From positions 25,429 to 89,428 of IMG/VR virus record IMGVR_UViG_3300008110_000166: a stretch of 64,000 nucleotides of DNA. The stretch is one strand, 5' to 3'. The notes under the pieces are model-generated. The model saw only the letters and a list, made by a program, of their open reading frames with translations, did not search any database and had not been told where the DNA came from. Both the position numbers and the translations under genes were made by a program. Shown one piece after another: positions 5,961 to 12,474 of the stretch. How positions within the stretch are numbered: position 1 is the first letter of the stretch; every line of letters begins with the position of its first letter. This DNA comes from a virus.

Positions 5961-6053
5961 TTACTTTTTTCGAAGTACAGAGCGTACGTAGGCGAACACA
6001 AGCCCCGCAACGAAACCAATCAACATTCCTTGGTAGTAAGCAATAATGCGCAT
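5961..6053 (-). CDS. 30-aa single-span membrane miniprotein
   Basis: MRIIAYYQGMLIGFVAGL and then VFAYVRSVLRKK: one hydrophobic segment flanked by a positively charged tail, the shape of a small inner-membrane protein. It follows the 184-aa gene upstream by 38 nt and should share its transcript. Shine-Dalgarno is weak. Its coding sequence contains a partial GCCCCG repeat arm, so the match to that family may be chance. Confidence 0.5.
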   Translation of the reverse strand: MRIIAYYQGMLIGFVAGLVFAYVRSVLRKK

Positions 6054-6091
6054 AATCACAAGATACCAGCCTCGGCCTATTTCCGTTCGGA

Positions 6092-6646
6092 CTACTCGCA
6101 GTACGAAATATTCCAGTCCACGACTGTCCCGAAGGCCTTGTACGGTTGGAACTGTGCTCGCTGTGAGTCGGACATTTCTGCGAGTGGCGTGAACTCTGCC
6201 CGTGTGAAACGAACCGACTGAAAGCCTTTCGCGTTGCGGTGGCCATTGCGAACTGGAATCGTCACCTCGCGCTCGGGTGTGAGTACCCCGTATCCCGCGC
6301 GACCCATCTCCATACGCGACCAAACTTGCGTGTACGAAGTGAGCGGTGAGTATGAGCAATCGCCGTTCGCGTGTTCCTTGTAGCCCGCGACCCATTGCCT
6401 GTGCTCGCTACGCGCAACCCATACGAAACGCTTCTCGCGCTTACTCCACACGCTCTCCTCGTACTGGAATACGAACAGGCCAGTCGTGTTTTCGTCGTAG
6501 GCCGTGTTAGCCCACACCTCAACTTCGTCAAGCCAAGCGGAATCGTGCTCGCGTCGTGTAGGGCAGTCCGCGTACCACGGAAGGCCACTCGGGTTCGGGT
6601 TGGGTGTACGCGTCGGCATCTCGCCTCGCATCAGGGAATGTGTCAT
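6092..6646 (-). CDS. hypothetical protein, leaderless cassette
   Basis: 184 residues starting MTHSLMRGEMPTRTPN. Trp- and Tyr-rich with a strand-rich core (TGLFVFQYEESVW, KRFVWVARSEHRQWV). No family recognised. The start is set by ATG lying 7 nt after the -10 box; the longer upstream reading runs through the promoter. Confidence 0.65.
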   Translation of the reverse strand: MTHSLMRGEMPTRTPNPNPSGLPWYADCPTRREHDSAWLDEVEVWANTAYDENTTGLFVFQYEESVWSKREKRFVWVARSEHRQWVAGYKEHANGDCSYSPLTSYTQVWSRMEMGRAGYGVLTPEREVTIPVRNGHRNAKGFQSVRFTRAEFTPLAEMSDSQRAQFQPYKAFGTVVDWNISYCE

Positions 6647-6653
6647 ACAAACA

Positions 6654-6682
6654 AGATTACAGAGAACACAGGACAGAAACAA
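6654..6682 (-). promoter_or_regulatory. cassette promoter (copy 15), leaderless type
   Basis: -35 TTGTTT, spacer CTGTCCTG plus nine bases, -10 TAATCT, 7 nt to ATG. Confidence 0.75.
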
Positions 6683-6713
6683 AGGCCGCGCTGTCGCGCG
6701 AAGAGGCCGGGGC

Positions 6714-6908
6714 TTAGAACAGACTGTCTTGCTTGGGGGCCGTAGTGCAGAAACTATGTTTGTATTTCCATAGTTCATTCTCAACAGACACAACTGTCTT
6801 GCCACTACTTTTCAGCCACACTTCAGCAAGCCTCATTGACGTACTTGCGCTTGGGTGTATTTCGTTATTACAGATACAACACGTGTATAGAGGTGGCATT
6901 GATGACAT
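6714..6908 (-). CDS. small cysteine-containing protein, third gene of cassette
   Basis: 64 residues with a CCICNNEIHPSASTS segment near the N-terminus and a later Cys (HSFC), compatible with a treble-clef-like zinc site. It lies 12 nt after the preceding gene. No good Shine-Dalgarno; an internal ATG four codons on is an alternative start. Function unknown. Confidence 0.5.
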   Translation of the reverse strand: MSSMPPLYTCCICNNEIHPSASTSMRLAEVWLKSSGKTVVSVENELWKYKHSFCTTAPKQDSLF

Positions 6909-6920
6909 ACTCGAATCGTA

Positions 6921-7160
6921 TCAGCCTGTAAAGTCAGTTCCGTAATCGTCTTTAGATGGATTGTAGAAGTCGTCGTGAGTGCGCTCAATGTCAGTCCGAC
7001 GCAGTGGCACTATCCAAAAGTATCCACGAGTTTGTTCGGGTTGTTTGTCTATCCAAGCTTGAGCCCCGGCACCTTTCTCAAACGGACCATAGAAGCGGGT
7101 AGCACCCATTGGTTGAGAGAGCGAGACAACACACGCCCCTATGTCGCCCAGTTCTACCAC
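6921..7160 (-). CDS. hypothetical protein, second gene of cassette
   Basis: 79 residues with a GTG start overlapping the end of the upstream gene by 7 nt (CTGTGGTAG). Contains ATRFYGPFEKGAGAQAWI and ends KDDYGTDFTG. Overlap suggests translational coupling. Not recognised. Confidence 0.55.
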   Translation of the reverse strand: MVELGDIGACVVSLSQPMGATRFYGPFEKGAGAQAWIDKQPEQTRGYFWIVPLRRTDIERTHDDFYNPSKDDYGTDFTG

Positions 7161-7312
7161 AGCGACATTGACGCATCTACCATCTCGTAGAAGTGAGCGT
7201 CACAGATGGTTGTGTGAGTTCCGTTCACTCGGCGTACTTCATTGTTGCCACCACACTCAACGCCGTGAGCGTGAGTGAACTGGCAAGTTTCGGTGTTCGT
7301 GGTGTTCTCCAT
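7154..7312 (-). CDS. small Cys/His-rich protein, leaderless first gene
   Basis: 52 residues starting MENTTNTETCQFTHAHG. Cys and His residues at 10, 14, 16, 20, 37 and 40 suggest a compact zinc-binding fold (TCQFTHAHGVEC, then ICDAHF). ATG is 6 nt after the -10. First of a three-gene transcript. Confidence 0.6.
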   Translation of the reverse strand: MENTTNTETCQFTHAHGVECGGNNEVRRVNGTHTTICDAHFYEMVDASMSLW

Positions 7313-7318
7313 AAGGTA

Positions 7319-7347
7319 AGAGTACAGGTCACGCAAGTCAGATACCA
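7319..7347 (-). promoter_or_regulatory. cassette promoter (copy 16), leaderless type
   Basis: -35 TGGTAT, spacer CTGACTTG plus nine bases, -10 TACTCT, 6 nt to ATG. Drives a three-gene cassette. Confidence 0.75.
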
Positions 7348-7356
7348 ACTTGCTTA

Positions 7357-7713
7357 TTAGTACCACTCACTCCATTCGTCTTCCTCTTCGTCTTCATCTT
7401 GCTCTTCACCTGCGCCCTGCGGAATCAGCGTGGTGAATCCTTCGTTCGGGTCTTCGTTGTTTGTCTCAACTGCCGAGATGAATCGCAAGCCACACGACTC
7501 GTGCCACCAAGCGTGAAGTTTCGCCAACATCTCTTCAGGCGTTCCCGTGAAGATGTCAGGTGCGTAGTTCTCCCTGAACCAACGCTCTTGACCTGCGTCC
7601 ATCGCAAGGTAAATCTTGTGGCACGTGTCCCAAGCGATAAGGCGAGCGTCTTTGACTGCCACCTCAACATTGTTCCAGTATTTCTCCATTGTGTCCATTT
7701 TGTTCTCCTCCAT
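7357..7713 (-). CDS. hypothetical protein with acidic tail
   Basis: 118 residues starting MEENKMDTMEKYWNN. Helical and Trp-rich (KLHAWWHESCGLRFI), then an acidic tail (GEEQDEDEEEDEW). Two starts overlap: ATG 7713 is leaderless at 7 nt from the -10, and its second and third codons form a GGAGGAG Shine-Dalgarno for ATG 7698. Function unknown. Confidence 0.65.
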   Translation of the reverse strand: MEENKMDTMEKYWNNVEVAVKDARLIAWDTCHKIYLAMDAGQERWFRENYAPDIFTGTPEEMLAKLHAWWHESCGLRFISAVETNNEDPNEGFTTLIPQGAGEEQDEDEEEDEWSEWY

Positions 7714-7720
7714 ATCTAAG

Positions 7721-7749
7721 AGGTTACTTGGCGCACAGGTCAGATACAA
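7721..7749 (-). promoter_or_regulatory. cassette promoter (copy 17), leaderless type
   Basis: -35 TTGTAT, spacer CTGACCTG plus nine bases, -10 TAACCT, 7 nt to ATG. Confidence 0.75.
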
Positions 7750-7861
7750 AGACCCGTGCCGGGGCTTATGGGTTACTATTTATGGGTGGCTGACGAAAAG
7801 AAAAAGAAAAAAGACAAACCAGCAAAGGTCAAGCGCAAAGAGCGTAGACCGAGTTGCTGTC

Positions 7862-8077
7862 CTATTCGTTAGACCAGCGAGCCTCTACCCATTCGTGAAG
7901 TTTCGGCGGGCAATTGTCTCTATGAAAAGGGTCAAGCATTGTTCCGTTCAGTGCTCTCGCAATAGACGGCTTCACTTCATCTAAATAGTTGTAATAAATC
8001 TGCCCGTATCTCATTGTTTCGTCGTGGCGAAGTTCGTACTTCAGCGCAACATCAGCAAGAAACTCTAGGTAATTCAT
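7862..8077 (-). CDS. small helical protein, last gene of WhiB operon
   Basis: 71 residues starting MNYLEFLADVALKYEL, with Tyr-rich helices (YGQIYYNYLDEV). ATG overlaps the stop of the WhiB-like gene by ATGA, so it is coupled to it and may work with it. Function unknown. Confidence 0.65.
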   Translation of the reverse strand: MNYLEFLADVALKYELRHDETMRYGQIYYNYLDEVKPSIARALNGTMLDPFHRDNCPPKLHEWVEARWSNE

Positions 8078-8355
8078 ACCGCAACTTTATCTCGCTCACC
8101 ACGAAGTAAGTACGAAGGCAATACGGCGTATCCAGCCATATGACGTTCTCTCTCCGTCTCTCCGCCCCACACTCCGTATTGTTCTTTATTCTTGCGTGCT
8201 ATATCACGACACTGAATTGCTACTGGGCAAGTGCTACAAACTTTCTTGGCAAGTGCTTCACGCTTGTCTCGCCGTTCAGGTCGTTCGGCACTCTTCCCGT
8301 AAAAGATATAAGCCTTGCCGTGACAAGGTCGTGGTGTATCAAAGACGATGCTCAT
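8074..8355 (-). CDS. WhiB-family iron-sulphur transcription factor
   Basis: 93 residues. Four cysteines (C11, C40, C43, C49; the last three as CSTCPVAIQC) match the [4Fe-4S] ligand set of WhiB proteins, followed by the family signature YGVWGGETERER. WhiB proteins bind the primary sigma factor region 4 and alter promoter choice in actinobacteria; phage copies can act against host WhiB. ATGA overlaps on both sides place it inside a five-gene operon. The C-terminal region is short, so DNA contact may be limited. A second WhiB lies at 32052-32441. Confidence 0.85.
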   Translation of the reverse strand: MSIVFDTPRPCHGKAYIFYGKSAERPERRDKREALAKKVCSTCPVAIQCRDIARKNKEQYGVWGGETERERHMAGYAVLPSYLLRGERDKVAV

Positions 8356-8720
8356 AGTGAGTACTCTACTAACGGCATAACAATAATCGGTGTTTGTTCA
8401 CCAACCCACGCACCGACAACATTGAAGTCCACATACTCCATTGCTTCTTCATATTCCATTCCGTCACGCTCCATACAAACATTTATCAGTTTGTCGTAAG
8501 AATAGACAGCGAGTATTGGTTCGTTTATTCGTTGAGAGAAACCGATAAAGGCTTCATCAAACCCGTCCATCAGCAATGCGCTTTCACCCATTTCTTGTAA
8601 TGCTTCATCTATTTGCGAGCGTGAAGGTTTTGTAGACATTTCTGTCCAACCATTCTTGTCGCCTATTTCTTTCCAATGTTCGTAGGTGTTACCAACGAAT
8701 ATGTCTTTCGCTTCGCCCAT
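8352..8720 (-). CDS. conserved phage hypothetical protein
   Basis: 122 residues. The segments LMDGFDEAFIGFSQRI, LAVYSYDKLINVCMERDG and FNVVGAWVGEQTPIIV match, from memory, a widespread short phage family (around 100 aa) of unknown role. Start ATG 8720 overlaps the upstream stop (TAATG) and follows GAGAGGG; a longer reading is rejected. Directly precedes the WhiB-like gene. Confidence 0.7.
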   Translation of the reverse strand: MGEAKDIFVGNTYEHWKEIGDKNGWTEMSTKPSRSQIDEALQEMGESALLMDGFDEAFIGFSQRINEPILAVYSYDKLINVCMERDGMEYEEAMEYVDFNVVGAWVGEQTPIIVMPLVEYSL

Positions 8721-8902
8721 TATGCCCTCTCTTGCGTAGTACTGATGAAGTAGTCCACGATAGCCTCTATTTCGCCACAAGCGGAACATATTTCAGTTTC
8801 GTTGTCACGTCGTGAGAGAGCCCCGGGGTAAGCCCCTGGCATTTCATTGTTTGGAATAAACCCATTGCAATTTGGGCAGATGTGGTCAATGCTCTTTTTC
8901 AT
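8720..8902 (-). CDS. zinc-ribbon small protein
   Basis: 60 residues with two CxxC pairs, CPNCNGFIPNNE at residue 9 and CSACGE near residue 39, a classic zinc ribbon. ATGA overlap with the gene before it. Likely a nucleic-acid or protein-binding adaptor in the WhiB operon. Confidence 0.65.
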   Translation of the reverse strand: MKKSIDHICPNCNGFIPNNEMPGAYPGALSRRDNETEICSACGEIEAIVDYFISTTQERA

Positions 8903-9156
8903 TTGTCCTCGCAGTAGTAGAAGCGAATATCTCTGTAGAAGTCTTGAGAGATGTTGGTGATGTCATACACAGCGTCACACCTTGCGCACCAGTAATGCGC
9001 CCGTGTCCACTCTGATGCGACTGGCTCACACTCTGTCCATTTTCCATTTACGTTTTTACACGGATAGAAACCGTCGTAATGCGGTGCGTTGCCACACGAA
9101 CATTCCAACCAGTCCTCGCTAGCGAGTATCGCCGTGCTTCGTTCTTGTGTTTTCAT
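8899..9156 (-). CDS. cysteine-rich protein, leaderless first gene of WhiB operon
   Basis: 85 residues starting MKTQERSTAILASEDW. Cysteines occur as ECSCGNAP, YPCKN, ECEP and WCARCDAVYD, suggesting one or two zinc sites. ATG is 7 nt after the -10, so the operon mRNA is leaderless. Function unknown. Confidence 0.65.
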   Translation of the reverse strand: MKTQERSTAILASEDWLECSCGNAPHYDGFYPCKNVNGKWTECEPVASEWTRAHYWCARCDAVYDITNISQDFYRDIRFYYCEDK

Positions 9157-9163
9157 ACCCACG

Positions 9164-9192
9164 ACAGTACAGATAACGCAGGTCAGATACAA
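9164..9192 (-). promoter_or_regulatory. cassette promoter (copy 18) of the WhiB operon
   Basis: -35 TTGTAT, spacer CTGACCTG plus nine bases, -10 TACTGT, 7 nt to ATG. Its -35 lies 33 bp from that of a divergent promoter of the same family. Confidence 0.75.
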
Positions 9193-9224
9193 CGCTACGC
9201 CGAGCGGGGCTCTTGTACGGGCTT

Positions 9225-9253
9225 TAGTATCTGTCCTGTGCCCCCTGTATCGT
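9225..9253 (+). promoter_or_regulatory. cassette promoter (copy 19), plus strand
   Basis: -35 TAGTAT, spacer CTGTCCTG plus nine bases, -10 TATCGT. Same family as the minus-strand copies but facing right, driving the putative RNA. Confidence 0.75.
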
Positions 9254-9259
9254 TTGATG

Positions 9260-9478
9260 TGTGGCAGGGAAGCCTGTCGCCTCGGCTCTCAGACAGTTGG
9301 AGAAACGAGACATACCAGCAAGCCTCTCTAACGCTAAGGCTCTGTCGGGATGGTGTACTAGTCACCTAGCCCGTCATCCGTCCGCCTCTTACGAAGCAAC
9401 CGCTACAGGTAGTCTCGCCAACGGGCAAGGCCAGCCCAGTCTGGGAGTTGGGGCGAGAGGTTTCTCTGTTTTTTTATT
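9260..9478 (+). ncRNA. putative structured non-coding RNA, about 215 nt
   Basis: The transcript expected from the promoter just upstream would run to an AGAG/CTCT hairpin followed by GTTTTTTTATTT. It contains many local pairings: AGCC/GGCT (about 9310-9335), GGTG/CACC and GATG/CATC (about 9348-9380), and a 3' domain where CTCGCCAAC pairs with GTTGGGGCGAG around an inner GGGC/GCCC stem. An 85-codon frame from GTG 9261 (7 nt after the -10) also exists and continues past the terminator, but its product resembles no protein I know and is encoded partly by the terminator, so RNA is preferred. No known RNA class was recognised. Confidence 0.5.
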
Positions 9479-9491
9479 TCGCGAGCCCCGG

Positions 9492-9656
9492 CTACCCGAG
9501 ACGCATTGCGCCGAGTGACTGGTTTGTTTCACCCAGTGAGTTCTTGGTAGGGGTGGAGACATCAAGTTGGATACGTTGGAGTATCACTTCGAGTTCATCC
9601 AGTTTCTTATTCATTGCGGTTACTTTGTTGAGAATATCCACGATGTGCTGTTCCAT
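9492..9656 (-). CDS. small coiled-coil protein
   Basis: 54 residues starting MEQHIVDILNKVTAMN. The first 35 residues carry heptad-spaced Ile/Leu/Val (ILNKVTAMNKKLDELEVILQRI), a short coiled coil suited to oligomerisation. Divergent from the helicase gene with overlapping -10 boxes. Function unknown. Confidence 0.55.
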   Translation of the reverse strand: MEQHIVDILNKVTAMNKKLDELEVILQRIQLDVSTPTKNSLGETNQSLGAMRLG

Positions 9657-9673
9657 TCCATAGACCCTAGCAG

Positions 9674-9680
9674 TATTATC
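9674..9680. promoter_or_regulatory. overlapping divergent -10 boxes
   Basis: TATTAT on the plus strand is followed by 6 nt and the GTG of the helicase gene; on the minus strand the same bases read GATAAT, 18 nt before the coiled-coil gene. No cassette-type spacer motif is present, and -35 boxes are unclear. Confidence 0.4.
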
Positions 9681-9685
9681 TACCC

Positions 9686-11605
9686 GTGCGCCTATTTCTT
9701 GACCACGACTTACTGGCACTGGACTTCCCCTATGACGCCGACCAAGTTGCTGAAATCAAGGCAGTACCCGGGGCTAAGTGGGACAAGGTGGACAAGTTAT
9801 GGAAAGTGCCTATTAGTTCCATAGATGAAGCCCGTGGTTTCGCACAGAAACATAAGTTTCAGATATCTGATGAAGTTCTGCGGTTTACTATCCCGGGAAG
9901 GAAAGCAAAGCGTGGGGCATATCTCAAAGGTGACTGGGTATTCATACAAATCCCGTATGACAAAGTAGTAATCAACGCCGTGAAGCGGATACCAGGGATA
10001 ACTTGGGATAAAGGTGAAGTGGCGTGGAGAGCACCCGTAACCTCGGCACAAGACACTATTGACTGGGCTAACTCATTCGCCGTATCAGTAGATGAGACAG
10101 TATTCCGTGTGGCAGATGAGACAAAGGCAAAGTTAGAGCGATTACAACAAGCCTCACGCTCAACAGACGCAGAGATAGAAGTGCCGGGATTACAAGGAAC
10201 GCTATTGCCTTATCAAAGAGCAGGCGTGGAGTACGCCACCCGTGCGAAGCGAACGTTCATAGCAGACGAGATGGGTTTGGGAAAAACATTACAAGCGATA
10301 GCAACACTGGAGTATTCCTCGCAGACAGATGAGGTGTATCCAGCAGTAGTCGTATGCCCACCAACTCTCGCACTCAACTGGAAAGCAGAGTGGAACAGAT
10401 GGTTGCCTCACAGACGAGTTTCCGTTGTAAGTAATCGCAAAGAGTTTCCTGAAAGTGGAACTTATGATGTCGTGGTAGTCGGTTACTCAAACATTCAGCA
10501 TTGGGAAAAGCAACTAACTGGGCATAACTCATACGTATTTGATGAAAGTCATTACACAAAGACACCAACGGCGCAACGAACTAAGTCGGCTATAAAGATG
10601 GCAAAGAGCGCACCCAAACACGGCATTGTGTTGTGTCTTACTGGAACACCCGTAACCAACAGACCAGCAGAGTACGCAAGTCAGTTAGACATAATCGGAA
10701 AACTCAAAGAGTTTGGTGGCTTGTGGGGTTTCTATCGGCGTTACTGTAACGCATTCCAAGACAGGTTTGGTCAGTGGAATATCAGTGGAAACTCACACCT
10801 TGACGAACTCAATGACAGACTTCGTGGTACTTGCTACATACGCCGTACCAAGTCACAAGTGCTATCCGAACTGCCACCCGTAGTACATAACCCAGTTCTC
10901 GTGGAAGGAACAGAGGCGGGGCTCAAGGAGTACGTGAAGGCAGAGCGAGACATCATCAAGTACATAACGGACAGAGCCCGTGAAATCGCATTGGAACTCG
11001 GAGAAAGCCCGTACTCGGCAGCGGTGGTGGCAAGAATAAAGGCAGAAAGCAACGAACACCTAGTCCGACTATCCGTTCTTAGACGACTATCAGCGAAAGC
11101 GAAAATGCCGTTGGTAGAGGAGTGGGTAAACGAGCGCATAAATGACGGGAAAAAGGTGGTTATCGCTGCGCACCACAGAGACGTTGTAGATGAACTCGCA
11201 AGAAAGTTCGGAAATCTACGGATACAAGGCGATATGAAAGTCACCGACATTGAGGAACAAAAGCATAAGTTTCAGACGCTACCCGTAGAGGAAGCACCCG
11301 TAATCGTTCTAAGTATTCAGGCAGCCAAGACTGGACACACGCTTACCGCAGCGCAAGACATTGTATTTGTGGAGTTACCGTGGACACCCGCAGACCTTGA
11401 CCAAACTTATTCACGACTTCACCGCATTGGACAGCAAGGAAGCGTGACGGCGACTTATCTACTGATGGAAGGAACCATTGACGAGGAAATCTATTCGCTT
11501 ATTGAGAGAAAGCGGAAGGTTGTCAATGCGTCAGTAGAAGGTGGAGAGTTCGTTCAGTCGTCAGCGTCGCAGTTGGTACTGAACTTCATAGACCGACACC
11601 GCTAA
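9686..11605 (+). CDS. SNF2-family helicase with HARP-like N-terminus
   Basis: 639 residues. The N-terminal part has two similar segments, KWDKVDKLWKVP (about 31-42) and ITWDKGEVAWRAPV (about 105-118), like the HARP repeats of SMARCAL1-type annealing helicases. The ATPase core follows: LLPYQRAGVEYA, motif I DEMGLGKT (194-201), motif II DESH (286-289), motif III LTGTP (318-322), and motif VI SRLHRIGQQG near residue 590. Such enzymes use ATP to remodel or reanneal DNA, for example at stalled forks. GTG start, probably leaderless (6 nt from TATTAT). Usual length for phage members of the family. Confidence 0.88.
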   Translation: MRLFLDHDLLALDFPYDADQVAEIKAVPGAKWDKVDKLWKVPISSIDEARGFAQKHKFQISDEVLRFTIPGRKAKRGAYLKGDWVFIQIPYDKVVINAVKRIPGITWDKGEVAWRAPVTSAQDTIDWANSFAVSVDETVFRVADETKAKLERLQQASRSTDAEIEVPGLQGTLLPYQRAGVEYATRAKRTFIADEMGLGKTLQAIATLEYSSQTDEVYPAVVVCPPTLALNWKAEWNRWLPHRRVSVVSNRKEFPESGTYDVVVVGYSNIQHWEKQLTGHNSYVFDESHYTKTPTAQRTKSAIKMAKSAPKHGIVLCLTGTPVTNRPAEYASQLDIIGKLKEFGGLWGFYRRYCNAFQDRFGQWNISGNSHLDELNDRLRGTCYIRRTKSQVLSELPPVVHNPVLVEGTEAGLKEYVKAERDIIKYITDRAREIALELGESPYSAAVVARIKAESNEHLVRLSVLRRLSAKAKMPLVEEWVNERINDGKKVVIAAHHRDVVDELARKFGNLRIQGDMKVTDIEEQKHKFQTLPVEEAPVIVLSIQAAKTGHTLTAAQDIVFVELPWTPADLDQTYSRLHRIGQQGSVTATYLLMEGTIDEEIYSLIERKRKVVNASVEGGEFVQSSASQLVLNFIDRHR

Positions 11606-11637
11606 CTGCCAGCTCGAGCCCCGCTCGCCCTCGCAGT

Positions 11638-11666
11638 TAGTTTCTGTCCTGCGTGCTTATTAGGCT
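11638..11666 (+). promoter_or_regulatory. cassette promoter (copy 20), plus strand
   Basis: -35 TAGTTT, spacer CTGTCCTG plus nine bases, -10 TAGGCT. The leader starts with a TTGCC-GTAA-GGCAA hairpin before a GGAAGGGGG Shine-Dalgarno. Confidence 0.7.
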
Positions 11667-11710
11667 TACGTTGCCGTAAGGCAAACGAGCCCAAGGAAGG
11701 GGGTGAACAA

Positions 11711-11932
11711 GTGAAAAGAGAAATCGTGTGGCGTCTCACCGAAACGCAGAAGCAACTCATTCTGCGTGCGGTACTCCACTGCCCTTGCGAAATCGGCGAG
11801 GGCGCAACCGAGCACGAGGAACACCACGCTCTGCTTCGCAAGAGCGAGGAAGAACTCGCAAAACTCGGGTGGGGTGGCGAGGGGTTGTGGCATTTTCTCA
11901 ACCACAACACCAAGCGCCTCGCAAGGCGTTAG
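11711..11932 (+). CDS. small helical protein, GTG start
   Basis: 73 residues starting MKREIVWRLTETQKQLI, helical and charged, with CPCEIGEGATEHEEHH and a basic end (NTKRLARR). The GTG start is supported by GGAAGGGGGTGA 7 nt before, the same leader type as the gene at 1808-2008. Followed by a G-rich inverted stretch that could be its terminator. Function unknown. Confidence 0.6.
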   Translation: MKREIVWRLTETQKQLILRAVLHCPCEIGEGATEHEEHHALLRKSEEELAKLGWGGEGLWHFLNHNTKRLARR

Positions 11933-11987
11933 TGCGTAGGGGCAGGGGCAGGCAACCCTTGTCCCTCGCTCGCCCGTGTGCCGGGGC

Positions 11988-12419
11988 TTACTTGGCCTTG
12001 GGCTCGGGGGCTACACCCATAATCTCATCTGATATGAGTTTGGTGTACTTCTTGCGCAGACGCCATATTTTTTGGTTCATTTCTGCCATTGCGTCTGTCT
12101 CACGGGCTTTGCGTATTGCTTCTTTGTCGTAAACGCCAAACTTCTTGAACAATATGTCATCAATGTCATTGTTCTCAAGGATTATGTCGGTAATCCAACC
12201 AGCCTGCTTGTCAATGCTCATCAAAAGTTCGCACATACCTTCGTAGCCAAACTCGGTGAATACTCGGTTCACCAAAAGTGAACAAAAGTGAGAGCGATAC
12301 AGTACTTCTGCGTCAGCGCTCTTGTTCATAAACTCGCTCAACCAAACGGCAAGTTCTTCACGGGTCGGCTCACCATCAAACGAACTGTCGTCAGGGTCAA
12401 AATCAGGTTCATTATCCAT
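11988..12419 (-). CDS. hypothetical acidic protein
   Basis: 143 residues starting MDNEPDFDPDDSSFDG; acidic disordered N-terminus, then a helical body (LLMSIDKQAGWITDIILE) and a basic C-terminus. No Shine-Dalgarno of strength; a TAAGGC box 7 nt upstream is a poor -10, so the promoter is unclear. Lies downstream of the TIGR03299-like gene. Function unknown. Confidence 0.6.
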   Translation of the reverse strand: MDNEPDFDPDDSSFDGEPTREELAVWLSEFMNKSADAEVLYRSHFCSLLVNRVFTEFGYEGMCELLMSIDKQAGWITDIILENNDIDDILFKKFGVYDKEAIRKARETDAMAEMNQKIWRLRKKYTKLISDEIMGVAPEPKAK

Positions 12420-12474
12420 TTAGCCAGCCTTACTCGCCGCGGGGCTTACAGCTCAATGGTATCGCTAATACTTG

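Noticed and set aside
7768-7872. 34-codon Lys-rich frame on the plus strand (MGYYLWVADEKKKKKD)
   Set aside because: It has no promoter or Shine-Dalgarno and lies in the gap after the WhiB operon, overlapping its last stop; the Lys run is the complement of a T-rich stretch likely used for termination.
9261-9518. 85-codon GTG frame downstream of the plus-strand promoter
   Set aside because: Its spacing to the -10 fits a leaderless start, but it runs through a terminator and its product lacks family likeness; the stretch is better explained as structured RNA, so it is kept only as an alternative.
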